Origin: Anadara kagoshimensis
Lineage: Eukaryota > Mollusca > Bivalvia > Arcoida > Arcidae
Direction: 5' to 3'
NCBI GenBank assembly: GCA_021292105.1
Contig: CM037862.1
Span: 34,499,770 to 34,563,769 of the forward strand
DNA length: 64,000 nt
Under the pieces are notes generated by a model. It had not been told where the DNA came from. It worked only from the letters and a program-made list of their open reading frames with translations, and did no database searches. A program made the position numbers and the translations under genes. The first letter of the stretch is position 1. Every line of letters starts with the position of its first letter. Below, in pieces: positions 46,310-57,858 of this stretch.

Positions 46310-46445
46310 TTTTTATGTCCAATTCAACAATATTTTACTTTTATCAAGACGTCACCAGCTATAGGTACAGACATTTTGACCAATGCAGAGCGCTCAAAGC
46401 GTTGTGAAGGGAGGGTTCAAGCCTGAATGAGCTACGGCTCGGAGC
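46310..46445 (-). mobile_element. SINE family A fragment
   Basis: The plus strand has ATATTTTACTTTTATCAAGA, CGTCACCAGCTATAGGTACA and a short degenerate body, with B-box-like GAGGGTTCAAGCC in the wrong context. Truncated. Confidence 0.5.
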
Positions 46446-46649
46446 TACTTGGAGCGTGGACGCCATTTTTTCCAGAAAGTCCAGAAGACATTTTATTAAA
46501 ATATGTCTTGTTTATATTTAAAGTCACAATAGTATAGCAAGGGTTAACTTGACACTGATGCCCGTGTCAAAATCTACATTTCCGACTTGGAACAAACCAG
46601 TTGACGGTTTACGGATATAACTGTCGCGGATTTACAGATAAATTAGATA

Positions 46650-48560
46650 CTAAGCAGTAAATTAAATCTGGATGTCTGGAAGGAAATCATACTCATGTCA
46701 GTATAACCGTCAGTCCTTCTAGAAGGTCGGTTATTAATTTAATTACATCATTTCACATCACGCTAGTTTTGTTGGACATTTTAGACACGTTATGCAATGG
46801 GCAGGTTTTCTTTCACAAGAGAATACCAAATATTAAAACCAAGATTGATATGATACGTATGGGTGTCTGAGACCAAACATCATTATAGTGTATTACAGTA
46901 CAGACCTGTCGAAAGTTTATCACTTAGCTAACGAAAAGGCGTCGAATCTCGTCTGTCGATTGGTCGATATATGGATAGATAATGACCGAAAAATTGATAC
47001 TGAATGACTCTTATGCACTGAAAATTCAATCTAATTGCCTGAAAGAAATCAAACACGGATGTTCATTACTGCTTTAATTTGATTCTTCTGGAAATCGATA
47101 TTTAATTTACATCAAATTACAGCTTTTGATGGGTATTTTTGCATTTTAGTCTAAACGACATTAATTTCAGTTTGTTTTGGATAGAATAAAAACATTTATA
47201 TTATTGTAAATTGAAATGAAAATGTATATTTTAGACAAACGCAAATTATATTCTACCGATTAATGAGTACTATTAAAAATTTGCTATCACAAATACAGTG
47301 ACAAAGACAGTAGATGGTAGCAAGGAAAAAAAAAAAAAATGAAAATATACAAACTACAAACTTTTGATACTTTTAGACGATTTTCATAACTAGATATGCT
47401 GTTTCTTCTGGATCTCTGTAAAATAAGGCCTTACGATATACTATAACCAGACCAATGGCCATTAACTCTAGTGTCCGTCAAAATTGCCGTTAATAATCAA
47501 TGGTCCAAATATCTGTGGGTTTTTTTTCTTGTCTAGAGTGTTCGTTTTCTTTGATACTGTGTTCTTGGTTACAGTTTCTGCATATGTTCTCAGTTATTTT
47601 TCTACTTTCTATCATTAGATCTAAGTTTTGAAAGTTGATGATAGTCAAAGATACAGCGATGTGTATTCATGAGTGTGTTTTACATATTTTTTCATTTCAT
47701 TTGTTACCACTGCGGTAGCTCAGTTGGTAGTGTGCTCTCGCTCCATAAGTGGGAGATCGTGGGTTCGAACCCCGGCCGGGTCTGACTGAAAACTTGGGTA
47801 GTGACTGTTCTTTTGCAAACCCTGCTGTATAATGACATCAGCGCAATGCACAGGCAAAACTTTCTGCACCTTCGCCTATAGATAGTGACGTCTCAACATA
47901 AGTGAAATATTCTTCACTGGGACGTTAAACACCATAACTCAACTCATTCAATTTGTTGTGTTGTATATTGCACAGACAAAAATCTACAATATTCGATCGA
48001 AAAAATATATCTTATATTTTTCTCTTTTGTACTTTAAATTAAATTTTAATGTCTGAGAGACTTCCAACACATGTCATTATTACTGCCTTTAACATAGCCC
48101 TTCCAGAATAGTGTTGACACCATATAATATCACACAGAATAGTTAGATAATTCCTAGACAATACTAGTAGCCCTTCCAAAAGGTTGATATTTAATAAACC
48201 ACATTATATAATATTAAACAGAATTGTTAGAGAATTCCTAGACATGCCAGCAATTAATATACTAGTAGCCCTTCTTTCATTTACCACATCATCAGCAAAT
48301 TAGACAATTCCAAGACATCATTATTATTGCCTTTAATATATAGCCCTCTCGAATTGACAGAAGGTTGCTATTTCATTTACCACATGAAATCATGTTACAC
48401 GTCTATTGTTGGTATTTTCGATATTTCAGTCTAGACTACATCAATTTCAGTTCTTTGAAATTGTAAGAAACAAACATCTATATTAAACACAATATTGACA
48501 TGTTAAATACAGTACAGACCTGTCCAAAGTTAAGATGACAAATTATTTCCGAATCGAGAG
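46650..48560 (+). repeat. Diverged repeated blocks around a SINE
   Basis: Phrases such as GTACAGACCTGTCGAAAGTT (about 46901) and GTACAGACCTGTCCAAAGTT (about 48512), TTTTAGTCTAAACGACATTA (about 47145) and TTTCAGTCTAGACTACATCA (about 48423) show the region is an old multi-copy array. At 48090-48370 there are also several roughly 100-bp units with TAGCCCTTCC. No coding signal. Confidence 0.5.
47706..47948 (+). mobile_element. SINE family A with internal deletion
   Basis: A well-preserved head (CCACTGCGGTAGCTCAGTTG, B box GGTTCGAACCC) is followed by a body that lacks about 90 bp after TGACTGTTCTTTTGCAA, then the normal tail. An imperfect flanking repeat (CATTTCATTTGTT and CATTCAATTTGTT) is a plausible target duplication. 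Confidence 0.85.
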
Positions 48561-48931
48561 TTCATCTCGACTTCGTGTTATCTGTATCTAAGCATCTCAA
48601 CATTTTTCGGCCATTACATATCCAGATAAAGTCTTCTTGTCAGGAGAGCTTCAATTTTTTTGTTAGCCCAGTGTTAAACTACCGACAGGTCTGTAATGGA
48701 ATACTTGGCTTCTGGTATAGCGTACACGGGATATTGCAGCATAACAAGATCCAAACCGTCTGGTTGAATACTTTCGCTTGCTCAGTTTGTTTCAATGTGT
48801 AAACAGTGTGTCAGATGCAATTTACGGTCAACTGTCGCTTGCGTTGTTAACAGGGTTGTTTTGACCGCACTATATGTGACCATTCTCCGTGTACAACAGT
48901 GCTGAATGATAATGATTGTTTCGGGAACCGA

Positions 48932-49412
48932 GTTAAGTTGAGTAATGGTGTTTAACATCCAAGTCAAAAATATTTCACTTATATCGAGACGTCGCCAGCT
49001 ATAGTCTAGACGAAGGTGCAGAAATTTTGCCTTTGCGTTGCGCTGATGGCATTAGGATAGGTTGAAAAGATGTATATATTATAATTGTGTTGAGTAACGG
49101 TGTTTAACGTCCCAGTCAAGAATATTTTACTTACATCGAGACGTCGCCAGCTATAGACAAATGTGCAGATATTTTGCCTATGCGTTGCGCTGACGGCAGT
49201 ATACAGCAGGGTTCTGTATTACGTCACGCCTATCGTGACACGGGACCTCGTTTATTTTAAGTGCCCATCCGAAAGAACCGTGACTTTCGTTTTCGTAATG
49301 CTGAGTGCTTGGCGAAAGAACAGTCACTACCCACTTTCAAGTCTTGAGTCTGACCCGGTCGGGGTTCGAACCCACGACCTCCCACTTATGAAGCGAGCAC
49401 TCTACCGACTGA
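48932..49412 (-). mobile_element. Dimeric SINE family A insertion inside one 13-bp target duplication
   Basis: Two tails lie in the same orientation: 48932-49050 (tail and first body part only) and 49085-49412 (tail, body, B box and most of the head). A link of about 35 bp separates them. The outer borders carry an exact 13-bp repeat TTTCGGGAACCGA at 48919-48931 and 49413-49425. This indicates one insertion event of a dimer, or a later internal duplication. Confidence 0.85.
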
Positions 49413-49429
49413 TTTCGGGAACCGAAAGA

Positions 49430-50315
49430 ATCCGTGTATTTTTGCTACAATGGTGATTAGACACGGTAATACTAAATGAAGATTTAATGTCTTACGTTTT
49501 ACAACACAACTGAATAACTGGATTTATTTTTCAAATCTACATATAATATTTTTATAATTTTTACTGACTACACGTCTGGTGAGATAGAAAGATAGAACAG
49601 CCACAATGGAGTTGTCACGTGTGAATTTAACATTTCCAATCATAGTGGGTTATTTATTCATGATTATTTATCAGGAATTGAATTGGAATCGAAAACAAGT
49701 GAACAAATACGATAACATAAATACTATTTTATTTTATTTTATTCATGTATAAATATAAATGAGCTACACAATTTTTAAACGAAGATAAAAAAACCCCTTT
49801 TTAACCCAAAATGTTTCAAAGCACATCAAGCAATATCCTTATATAATATGTTGCTATTCTGTTGATTTGCATGCCTATTTCCGAAGTATAATAAAAGAAA
49901 TAAAAGAATTCAGTGTAATAAAACTCGACTTAAACCTACATAAAATAAAGCAATACGATTTTAAGAAATTGGTTTCTTGGAGCTACTTGTCAATTTTATC
50001 ACTTCTGAAACAGAACAGATAGTATTCTTGTTATATAACCATGTTAAGTTGACACCTATTTCATGTCTTTTATGCTCTGTTGAGTGATTAATTTCACTCT
50101 AATTTATCAATTACGTTAGCTCACAGTGTTTTATGACGACGTTGCACGTAAACGTTGTAGATGCAGTAGAAGCATTTCAAAAGGCTATTTATAGCATAAA
50201 TTTACTCTCACAATGACGGGTTCACCCGGTTGCTGTCTACATTCGTAGAAAATACTCCATGTTTCTTAACTAGTTTCCTTAGAACGTATAGTATCTTATG
50301 CAATATACTATCAAA
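49430..50315. other. AT-rich stretch, nothing recognised
   Basis: No exon or paired inverted ends are supported. Confidence 0.35.
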
Positions 50316-50319
50316 CATA

Positions 50320-50590
50320 TATGTACATAAACAAACCGATCCATGTGCAAGTCACAGTCTCAAAAGCAAAGTATATAATGACTTTGAAAACTGGCAAATT
50401 AAGATAATTTAGAAATGAGATCGAATGCATCCGAAGGATAAGCACCACCTTTTTTAGATAGCTACATCCGGCACGTATGAAATCATTATTGATATTGAAA
50501 GAAAGACGGAACTACTGCGATATATCCAGAATGATTTTTTGATAGGGACATAATATTTACCAACAATATTGTGTGAACGGCAATAAAACG
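50320..50590 (+). repeat. Dispersed repeat family D copy
   Basis: CCGATCCATGTGCAAGTCAC, GAAGGATAAGCACCACC, TAGATAGCTACATCCGGCAC and ACCAACAATATTGTGTGAAC occur in family order. Confidence 0.65.
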
Positions 50591-51069
50591 TTTAAAGTAG
50601 ATAGAACATCTATCAAACCAGAAATATTTGGTTTAAATTACAACGTATGTGGTTATGGTGCATCAACCATTTTTCAGAGCCTTTTCACTTAATTAAACAT
50701 GTCATTGAAGTGAACATTTCTAACACGTATCTTATTTAAGAGATTGGTGTTAAAGAACTTGTCAATTTCATCCATTCTGAAACAAAATAATAATATTTAG
50801 ACGAAATTATGTTTTACAAAACCGCGTAAAGTTGTCATCTAAATGATGTCTTTATGATCTGTTAAGTAATTATTTCTCTCAGTAAAGTTTATTCCCACAT
50901 TTACGACGTTACGGCACGGAAACAAAGTAGAATCCAATTTCTGAACATTAATAAGCATCTACATTACCTAATGACAAGCTATTGTATATTTGTAAGAGGT
51001 AAAGTTTAGCATGACGTAAATTAAGTGTTCAATATTCGAGCATAGGCCGACGCAGTTATCATCAAAAAC

Positions 51070-51430
51070 AAACTTTCCGGTCCATATCCAAATCACAATC
51101 CCAAAATTAAAGTTAAAATTTTGGAAACTGAAAAATTAAGTAACACACCTGAATTTCAAATACATAATTGAGATAAGGATCTGCGGTAAGGTAAGCGCCT
51201 CATGTCTAGCTAGTTTCACTTCAGCAGCCGCGAAAAAAACATATTTATTATAAAAGAAACATTGACTATGGAACGTAAAATATTTCCAGGATGACCTTGG
51301 ATACAAGGACATGGTAATGAGAAAATATTCAGAGGTCCCTCTTTTACCGAATATGATGGATCATATTTCATCGAAGACCGATACAGATCACGAACAGAAT
51401 TCACACCACCAATGGAAACTGAAGACATAT
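51070..51430 (+). repeat. Dispersed repeat family D copy, diverged
   Basis: TCCATATCCAAATCACAATC, AAGGTAAGCGCCTCATG, TCTAGCTAGTTTCACTTC and GGAACGTAAAATATTTCCAG follow the family order. Confidence 0.6.
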
Positions 51431-52244
51431 TGAAGACAAATAATTATGTCATAACGAATTATTTACGGTCACTTGACTCAGACATATAAAGCATAACTTC
51501 TATATCTTATTTTGCTGGTCCACCTTTGGCCTTAACTACCTCGATGCATCTTGGCATACTTCAAACAAGATATGTCGGGCATTTTGTATTTTGCATTTTG
51601 CAAATCATTATTTGTCACAAAACACCAGATTATGTTGAATTAACAATTTTGGATTTAAAATCTGCACATTCTAAATGTCATTGAGGTCTGAGGTGTTGCC
51701 TAGCCATGTCGGAACTGGCATACATTTACGGTTTGTCATTAACATTGTTATTTATTAGACGGAGTATTGAATACTTATTTCTGCCAACCATAGTGTTGAT
51801 AAACTGTTATGCGTGAAAATAAATTTTCAGTTCTTTTACCGAAATGGAATCTCAAATCGTCATATTAAAGTATCATCATTGATACATTGATAAGAAAAAG
51901 AACTTTTCTGTTATTTTATTGTACCAAAATGACCGTAAATAATTCGTTATGACATGTATGATTATAACACAGTGTGAAAAGAAATTATTTGTCTGAGAGA
52001 AATTTGATTTGTCTGTTTGTCATTAAGAATATTACGCTTTTCAGGGATTGGTATTTTTGCTCACGCACGATTTATCTGTAGATCTATGATTAATTTTTAC
52101 GGTATTGTTCTGTTGCCATTTAGAGCAATCTCGTCAATACCGAAATAACAACATTTTAAAATAGAGCACTTGGACCATACAATTTAAATGTACTTCAAAA
52201 GGATTTTACTGGAGTTTTTGTGAACTTGCCATTATACAATCTAA

Positions 52245-52402
52245 GACAAGAAAAAAACCCTGACAAAGTCATTTTTAGAAGCCCTGATTATACAAGAGTT
52301 GACAGAAGACAGCACACAGGAAAAAAACAACCAAAAACCTGACAAAGTCATTATTAGAAGCGCTGATTATACATGAGTTGACAGAAGACAGCACACAGAT
52401 TG
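52245..52402. repeat. Tandem duplication, about 80-bp unit, 2 copies
   Basis: CCTGACAAAGTCATTTTTAG ... GTTGACAGAAGACAGCACAC is followed at once by a near-identical second copy. Confidence 0.85.
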
Positions 52403-52689
52403 CCTATTTTGAAAAATCAATAACATTATTAAACATAAATATGCCAAGGTTATACAGACTGGCAGATATCATATTGACAGTAAATGATATTAAAAAAAAT
52501 ATCTAGGATAATCTTTTCAATATTTGATATAGATTATTCTAAAAATACACTTATAAATTGTATTATTGAATTGTCATTATAACGGACACCTGACATGCTA
52601 AAAACCAATTTATAAATTAATTGGACTAAAAAGATTTGAGGGAAATAAAAAGGTGCACATAAAACTAACTGTTAAAATGCTTATAAACA

Positions 52690-52800
52690 AATTTGTAGAT
52701 CAGAGCTTTTCCGGATTACCTGATCTCACTTCTCTGGTGGAAGTTCATGTATTTAACCTAGTTTGCCAGTTTTCATGGTTTCTTTTGGGATTGGGATTTG
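52690..52800 (-). repeat. Dispersed repeat family D fragment
   Basis: The plus strand has TTTCCGGATTACCTGATCTC and GTGGAAGTTCATGTATTTAA, the complement of the family D 5' half. Compare 2130-2275. Confidence 0.6.
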
Positions 52801-53319
52801 GACCCGCATAATTGTGTTTGATACTTATAACCAAATATATACATATCTGTGATGATTTAACTTGGGCAATATATCTGAAATAAAAAAAAAAACTCACACC
52901 TAAAACTTATCTTTTTAACCCCCTTTGACACCTTAAAGGGAGAAAATAGTTGCCTAATTTGTTCATGTATATGATTGTAAAACAATTTGTAATATTTATA
53001 ATCGTACACTATAAAGCTTATGTCTGTGTGTCAAAGACTATTTTGGATATATTTTGACGTCCTGCAATTCTACAGACCAACCTGCCTTAGTTTAAACAAT
53101 ATTTTATTTGTGTTTCCAGTACAATTTACAAATAAATTATATAAAGAGGATCCCGGAACAAGAGTAAACTCTTATATAAACCGGTTTCCTAGACAATTAT
53201 AATATTACAATATTTTGCATGTCACAGGAAAAAACATATATATTTTTATAACTAAATAGATGAATTAGTGAACAATTGGATAACTTAATTACTTTAATAA
53301 ATAAATAATGGGTGGTTTA

Positions 53320-53323
53320 TGAA

Positions 53324-53358
<35 letters not shown>

Positions 53359-54433
53359 AGTGTGTAGGTTATAATTTATAAAAGAAAAATGAAAATTTCA
53401 GAATACAATAATTTATGACATATACTAGTATGTAAAGTTTCATAATGTAAAAATAATCATTGTTTTAAACGGAAAATCTCTTTGATAAAAGAATGTACTT
53501 TTGAACTTTGATGAAAATATCATTGTTTTCGGCAGGGGTCAGATTGTGATTTCCAAATAACAATATGTCAAGATCATAAGAGACGTTTATGGTATGAATA
53601 GTAGTATGTCTTATATGAGTGTACAAGTTACAGTGTAAAAGAAAATGTTTTGTAGTTTCAACTTGACCGCATGCGCAATTGGGACTATCAACGAGGTTTT
53701 TATTATATAAATGGTGATTTAGTGAACTACAGTTTAACCTAAGTCTGGTGTGATGTATTTGTCCTATGCGACTACCTGTGTAATAAAATTTTGGAATATG
53801 TATTTTTTGGTTTAAGAAAGATTTAAAAATGTTAAGCGAACTGTTTCTGACTGAGACTGGAATGTTATTCCAATCTCTAATTGTTGAAGGAAGAAATGAT
53901 TTATAATAATAGTCTGTTCTGCATAATATAGTTTCTAAGTTTTCAGATGAACGGGTGTTATATTGGTGAAATTCTGAACTTGTAGGTGGAATCATTTGCG
54001 ATAGATAAGTAGGGGATTGCCTGTGATACATCTTAAAAAATTGAATTAATCTATGTTTTTTCCTTCTCGTTTCTAGTGTTTCCCACCCCACATCTTGATA
54101 TAATAAATTTAAACTAGTTAATTTGGTTGCCCCAGTTACTATTCTAGCTGCTTCAATATTTGCTCGTTCTAATTTTTTTGTATATTCGTCTGTCAGATTG
54201 TCCCAGATGACGTCTCCGTATTCCATTAGAGGTCTTATGAAGCTAAGATAAAGAGTTTCAAGAGAAAGGCGGTCGAGTTTGAATTTCAATTTTTTCAGTA
54301 CTGAAAGTCTAGAGTTAACTTTAGATAATAATTCATCAGCATGCAATTTCCAGGTACCGTCGGATGAGAATATCACTCCAAGGTGTTTGTGTTTTATTCT
54401 CAAGTTTGAGTTTACACTTGGCGGGTTTAGCAA
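53320..54433 (-). pseudogene. Jockey/CR1-type LINE 3' fragment: C-terminal part of the reverse transcriptase protein
   Basis: A 322-codon open frame (54433-53465) lacks the catalytic core but keeps the C-terminal part. It has HLGVIFSSDGTWKLHADELL, SFIRPLMEYGDVIWDN, ERANIEAARIVTGAT and FLPSTIRDWNNIP. A zinc-knuckle-like CACGQVETTKHFLLHC follows, typical of the C-terminus of many LINE proteins. About 100 bp of 3' sequence leads to a (TTTA)n tail on the minus strand (about 53322-53360). The frame opens right after a TGA where it meets family D repeat DNA, so it is a 5'-truncated insertion. The remaining frame is unbroken, which suggests fairly recent insertion. Confidence 0.85.
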
Positions 54434-54500
54434 TCACGTGTTTAACGTAATTTGTCGGTTTAAAAGTTTTTACTTTGCTTATGGAATTGTGAATTCCACA
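54434..54500 (-). repeat. Dispersed repeat family D fragment at the LINE 5' junction
   Basis: The plus strand CACGTGTTTAACGTAATTTG and GGTTTAAAAGTTTTTACTTT matches 2210-2260. It stops exactly at the LINE's truncated end. Confidence 0.65.
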
Positions 54501-54522
54501 CGGACCTGTATGTTTGCGCTAC

Positions 54523-54732
54523 AATTGACGGATCGCCGGCCACGCCCACAATGTTCCGGTAAAGGGTCGACATGCTTGAATTGCACGCAAAAAGAATGAA
54601 AATTCGGCCTGATTTGTGCGGTTTTATGACTTCACTGACACTAGAACGTCATTAGTTGTCGTGACGATGCTTTGGTACCGTGATGGCGGCTAGTGTCGGA
54701 ACATTGTGGGCGTGGCTGGCGATACGTCAATT
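54523..54732. mobile_element. 210-bp MITE with about 37-bp inverted ends
   Basis: The left arm AATTGACGGATCGCCGGCC, then ACGCCCACAATGTTCCG, pairs with the right arm (complement AATTGACGTATCGCCAGCC, then ACGCCCACAATGTTCCG), about 95% identical over 37 bp. It is much more GC-rich than its surroundings. It is the only copy in the window and its superfamily is unknown. Confidence 0.85.
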
Positions 54733-54734
54733 AC

Positions 54735-56335
54735 CTTAGAAGAAATTCACATTCATTGAAAATTGCCCTTCTGATCTATAATTGAACAATGAGTCTGAAG
54801 TCCCTAATTTATTTTTTCAATATATAAGATCATAAACTGACTCTATAAACACTTTAACCTGGAAAACTGCAACATACCAGTAATTGCCCCTTTGGCCCTT
54901 ATAGTGAAAATATAGATGCTGACAAACCAATTTATGGTAGTCTACAATATCTTTTATTGAAAACATGATGAAAATAAAAATTTCCCTCTTTAAACATAAA
55001 GTTATTGAACAAACATCTAAAGCTATTTGTCCCTTTGATCCCGTAATAATGATAATGTCTATAATGGTTAACCTTAGAAAATAATAATGGAGATGAAAAC
55101 TTGCACAAAGAACTTGAATTCCGACACCGGCGTGACAAAATATGCCCTAATTTCTCCAAATTCTACGAATATAAGATTTTAAAATCTTGACTGTAAACAG
55201 TTAATGATCAATGAGAAGTGTCCATCGATGTATAATAAATGTTGGAAAATGTACATTTATTTTTTCCCATGTGTATATACTCAATGGTGTCTTAATTTTC
55301 TGTATATATCAATATATAATCTGCTTAGTTTAATATATATGCCGCTCATTATCTTGTTCATCAATATACTCTATACAAATCACTTCCACTATTAAACTCT
55401 CAGAATGCCAGACCAAAGTTCAATCTAGACAGATATGCTTTAGGGACTTCTTCTTTCTGTGACTTATTGAACTAAACTTGATTGTCATTTTGTGATAGAG
55501 GAGATTTTCTAAGAAAGTTTTCCTCTTTTATAATAGGAGAAAGACATTTGTAACTGAAAAACATGACCTTTAATGGAAATTAATTGTAAACTAATGATAA
55601 GGGATTTGTGACCCTGACATCAGTTTGATATTCCATAGAAGACACCGTGGATAATGTTAAAAAGAATTGCTCCTAGACATCAGAATACATAGATTCATTA
55701 ATACTAACCCTAACCCTTTGGGAAATTCATTGATATGAATATAACAAATGAATTCGGCTTACAGTTGAATATAACTGAGATTATGAACTTGACAATAACT
55801 GATGAAACTAAGATAAGAAACCAGAACAAACGAAATAAGACACAAGAAAAGACAGGGTAGACATATTGAGGTCACTGATTTTAAAGCTTGCTCCCAACTG
55901 ACATCGGATTAAAATGATTCTATCTGGCGTAGTTAAGATACAAGTGAATACTCCATTGGTAAGGACATTTAAAAAAAAAAATATATATAGCGGCTATCAC
56001 CAACACGGACTTTTAAAATAAATAAAGCAATGAATAACGATCAATCAGTAGATTGATTTATTGGAATTTAGAAGATCGAAATTCAGATAATAAACTATAA
56101 AATGATTCAAAATTTATAATTGATGGATAAAATGCATGTAAATAGAAAGAAGATGGTTTAGGTCAACAGAAGATACCATTTGACATAATTTTGCCGTAGT
56201 ATCCAGAGTATTTCACATATGGAATGTTTAAAAATAATTGATCTATAGATGTGTTATTCTGTCTTATTTCATTGTTTCGGTTGTTTGTATTTATGTTTCT
56301 AACTTCCATTAGCTATAACTAGGCACAAGTTATAA
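54735..56335. other. AT-rich stretch, nothing recognised
   Basis: No exon is supported. A two-unit CCCTAACCCT-like motif at about 55705 is too short to be telomeric. Confidence 0.35.
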
Positions 56336-56339
56336 TAAA

Positions 56340-56600
56340 AAACAAACATACTATTCCATGTCCGAATCATAATCCAGAAGCAGTTAGGTTAGACACGTGA
56401 ACTTCCACAAGGGAAGTGAGGCCGGGTACTCCGGAAGGGTAAGCACCTCCTGTTTAGCTAGCTACACCCGCCACGTGTGTAGTCAAAATTGTGTGAAAGA
56501 AAATGGAACTATGGGACGTCAAATATATCCAGGGAAATTCTTGACACAGAGACATCAAACTTATCAACAATACTGTGATGACGGCCATAAAACGTTTTGA
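56340..56600 (+). repeat. Dispersed repeat family D, best-preserved copy
   Basis: TTCCATGTCCGAATCATAAT, GACACGTGAACTTCCAC, GTGAGGCCGGGTACTCC, GGGTAAGCACCTCC, TTAGCTAGCTACACCCGCC, then GGAACTATGGGACGTC and ACAATACTGTGATGACGGCC. It serves as a reference for the family. Confidence 0.75.
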
Positions 56601-57850
56601 GGGCATTGATAAGCCTAGGCTTATTTGCTTATTTGCAAGCAGCCTGCTTCGTTGTACAAAGTCCCTGTAGTGGGAACAAGCTCTACCATAGCTTATTATT
56701 TGGGAAACAAATATACCCTAAGCAGGAGAAGCAGGTATATTGCTGTATAGAAAAGGAAAGTTGAAAATCATTTCAAAAAATACATACCAGCTAAAAAAAT
56801 TGGTAATTGACAAAGATAATTATTGTAAGTAGATAGTCGAAGCATGCGTGCATATATAACACATAGATTTAAAACCTTGGGAAAAAGTCAATGAATTATT
56901 AAATATGGTTGATTCAAAAATGCAACTGGAAAAAAAGATATTCAGTAGACATAATGAAAATGCATACACATTTAAACACGACTTAGTACACTGAATATAT
57001 AACTAAAATAATTTGTTCATTAATATCTACTTCACTGCCATCCATAAATTATTGTATTGTTAGTTGTAGACTAAAATCTTTACAAAATTTATTTGTTAGA
57101 AACATCATTTGCTAAAACTGAGTGTTTTTCAATCTAAATAATGATGTTATCTTGAAAAATAGATTTTTATATTTTTCCTCCAAGATTTTTTTTTTCAAAA
57201 ACATTTTTTGTTGTATACATTTGTCAATAAGTTCATGTATCATTTTCAATATTGCATAAACTTAAACAGTTCAATAACATGTAGAATAAAATTTGACATG
57301 AGATTATAATATAATATCTATGGCAAATATAAATTTGTATACTAGCTATTTATGGATGACATTGTAGACAGAAAGTAAACCAAAGTTTGATTTAACGGAA
57401 TTAAATACTTCTACTAAATAGAGCTAAATAGATTACCAAGCATGCGTATACCTGCTGGAAGAGTATAAATCTTGGATATAGATTTTTGTGAAGTCTATGT
57501 TTGTATTTGAGCATTCACAGCTGTTTGTATCGATTGACATGATAGAATCAGTTCTGTTGTTGGTAGTTCATAGAGAAGGAAGCAACAATGTGAGAGGTTG
57601 TTTCAAAATAGAAATTCGATGATTTAAAACGGGAAAATTGCTCAAATCTTGATCCCATGTCTGTCTGGTGATTCGATTAGAGTGACGTTAGTAGCCTCAA
57701 GGGAAGGAATTGCATCAGGGATAAATATTATGGTTGTCCGTCAAATAAAAATTCAGAAGGAAATTTAAAAGGAATTTATTGAAAAAGGAAAACGTGAAAG
57801 TTCTAAAAAATCAGTTGCATTGTTGATATCCAGACGGCTAAACAGCAAAA

Positions 57851-57858
57851 ATGTGATG
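57851..57858 (+). promoter_or_regulatory. Start-stop upstream ORF overlapping the main start codon
   Basis: ATGTGATGG contains ATG at 57851-57853, immediately the stop TGA at 57854-57856, and then the main ATG at 57856-57858, which shares the stop's A. A ribosome starting at the first ATG would terminate at once and could reinitiate or scan one codon on. The main ATG has G at -3 and G at +4, a good context. Confidence 0.5.

Noticed and set aside
55700..55720. CCCTAACCCT as an interstitial telomere
   Set aside because: Only about two units are present, which is expected by chance or minor relics.
57820..57855. An earlier, TTG start for the MGC protein
   Set aside because: A TTG start is not expected in an animal nuclear gene. 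The first in-frame ATG (57856) gives a recognisable acylation signal and good context.
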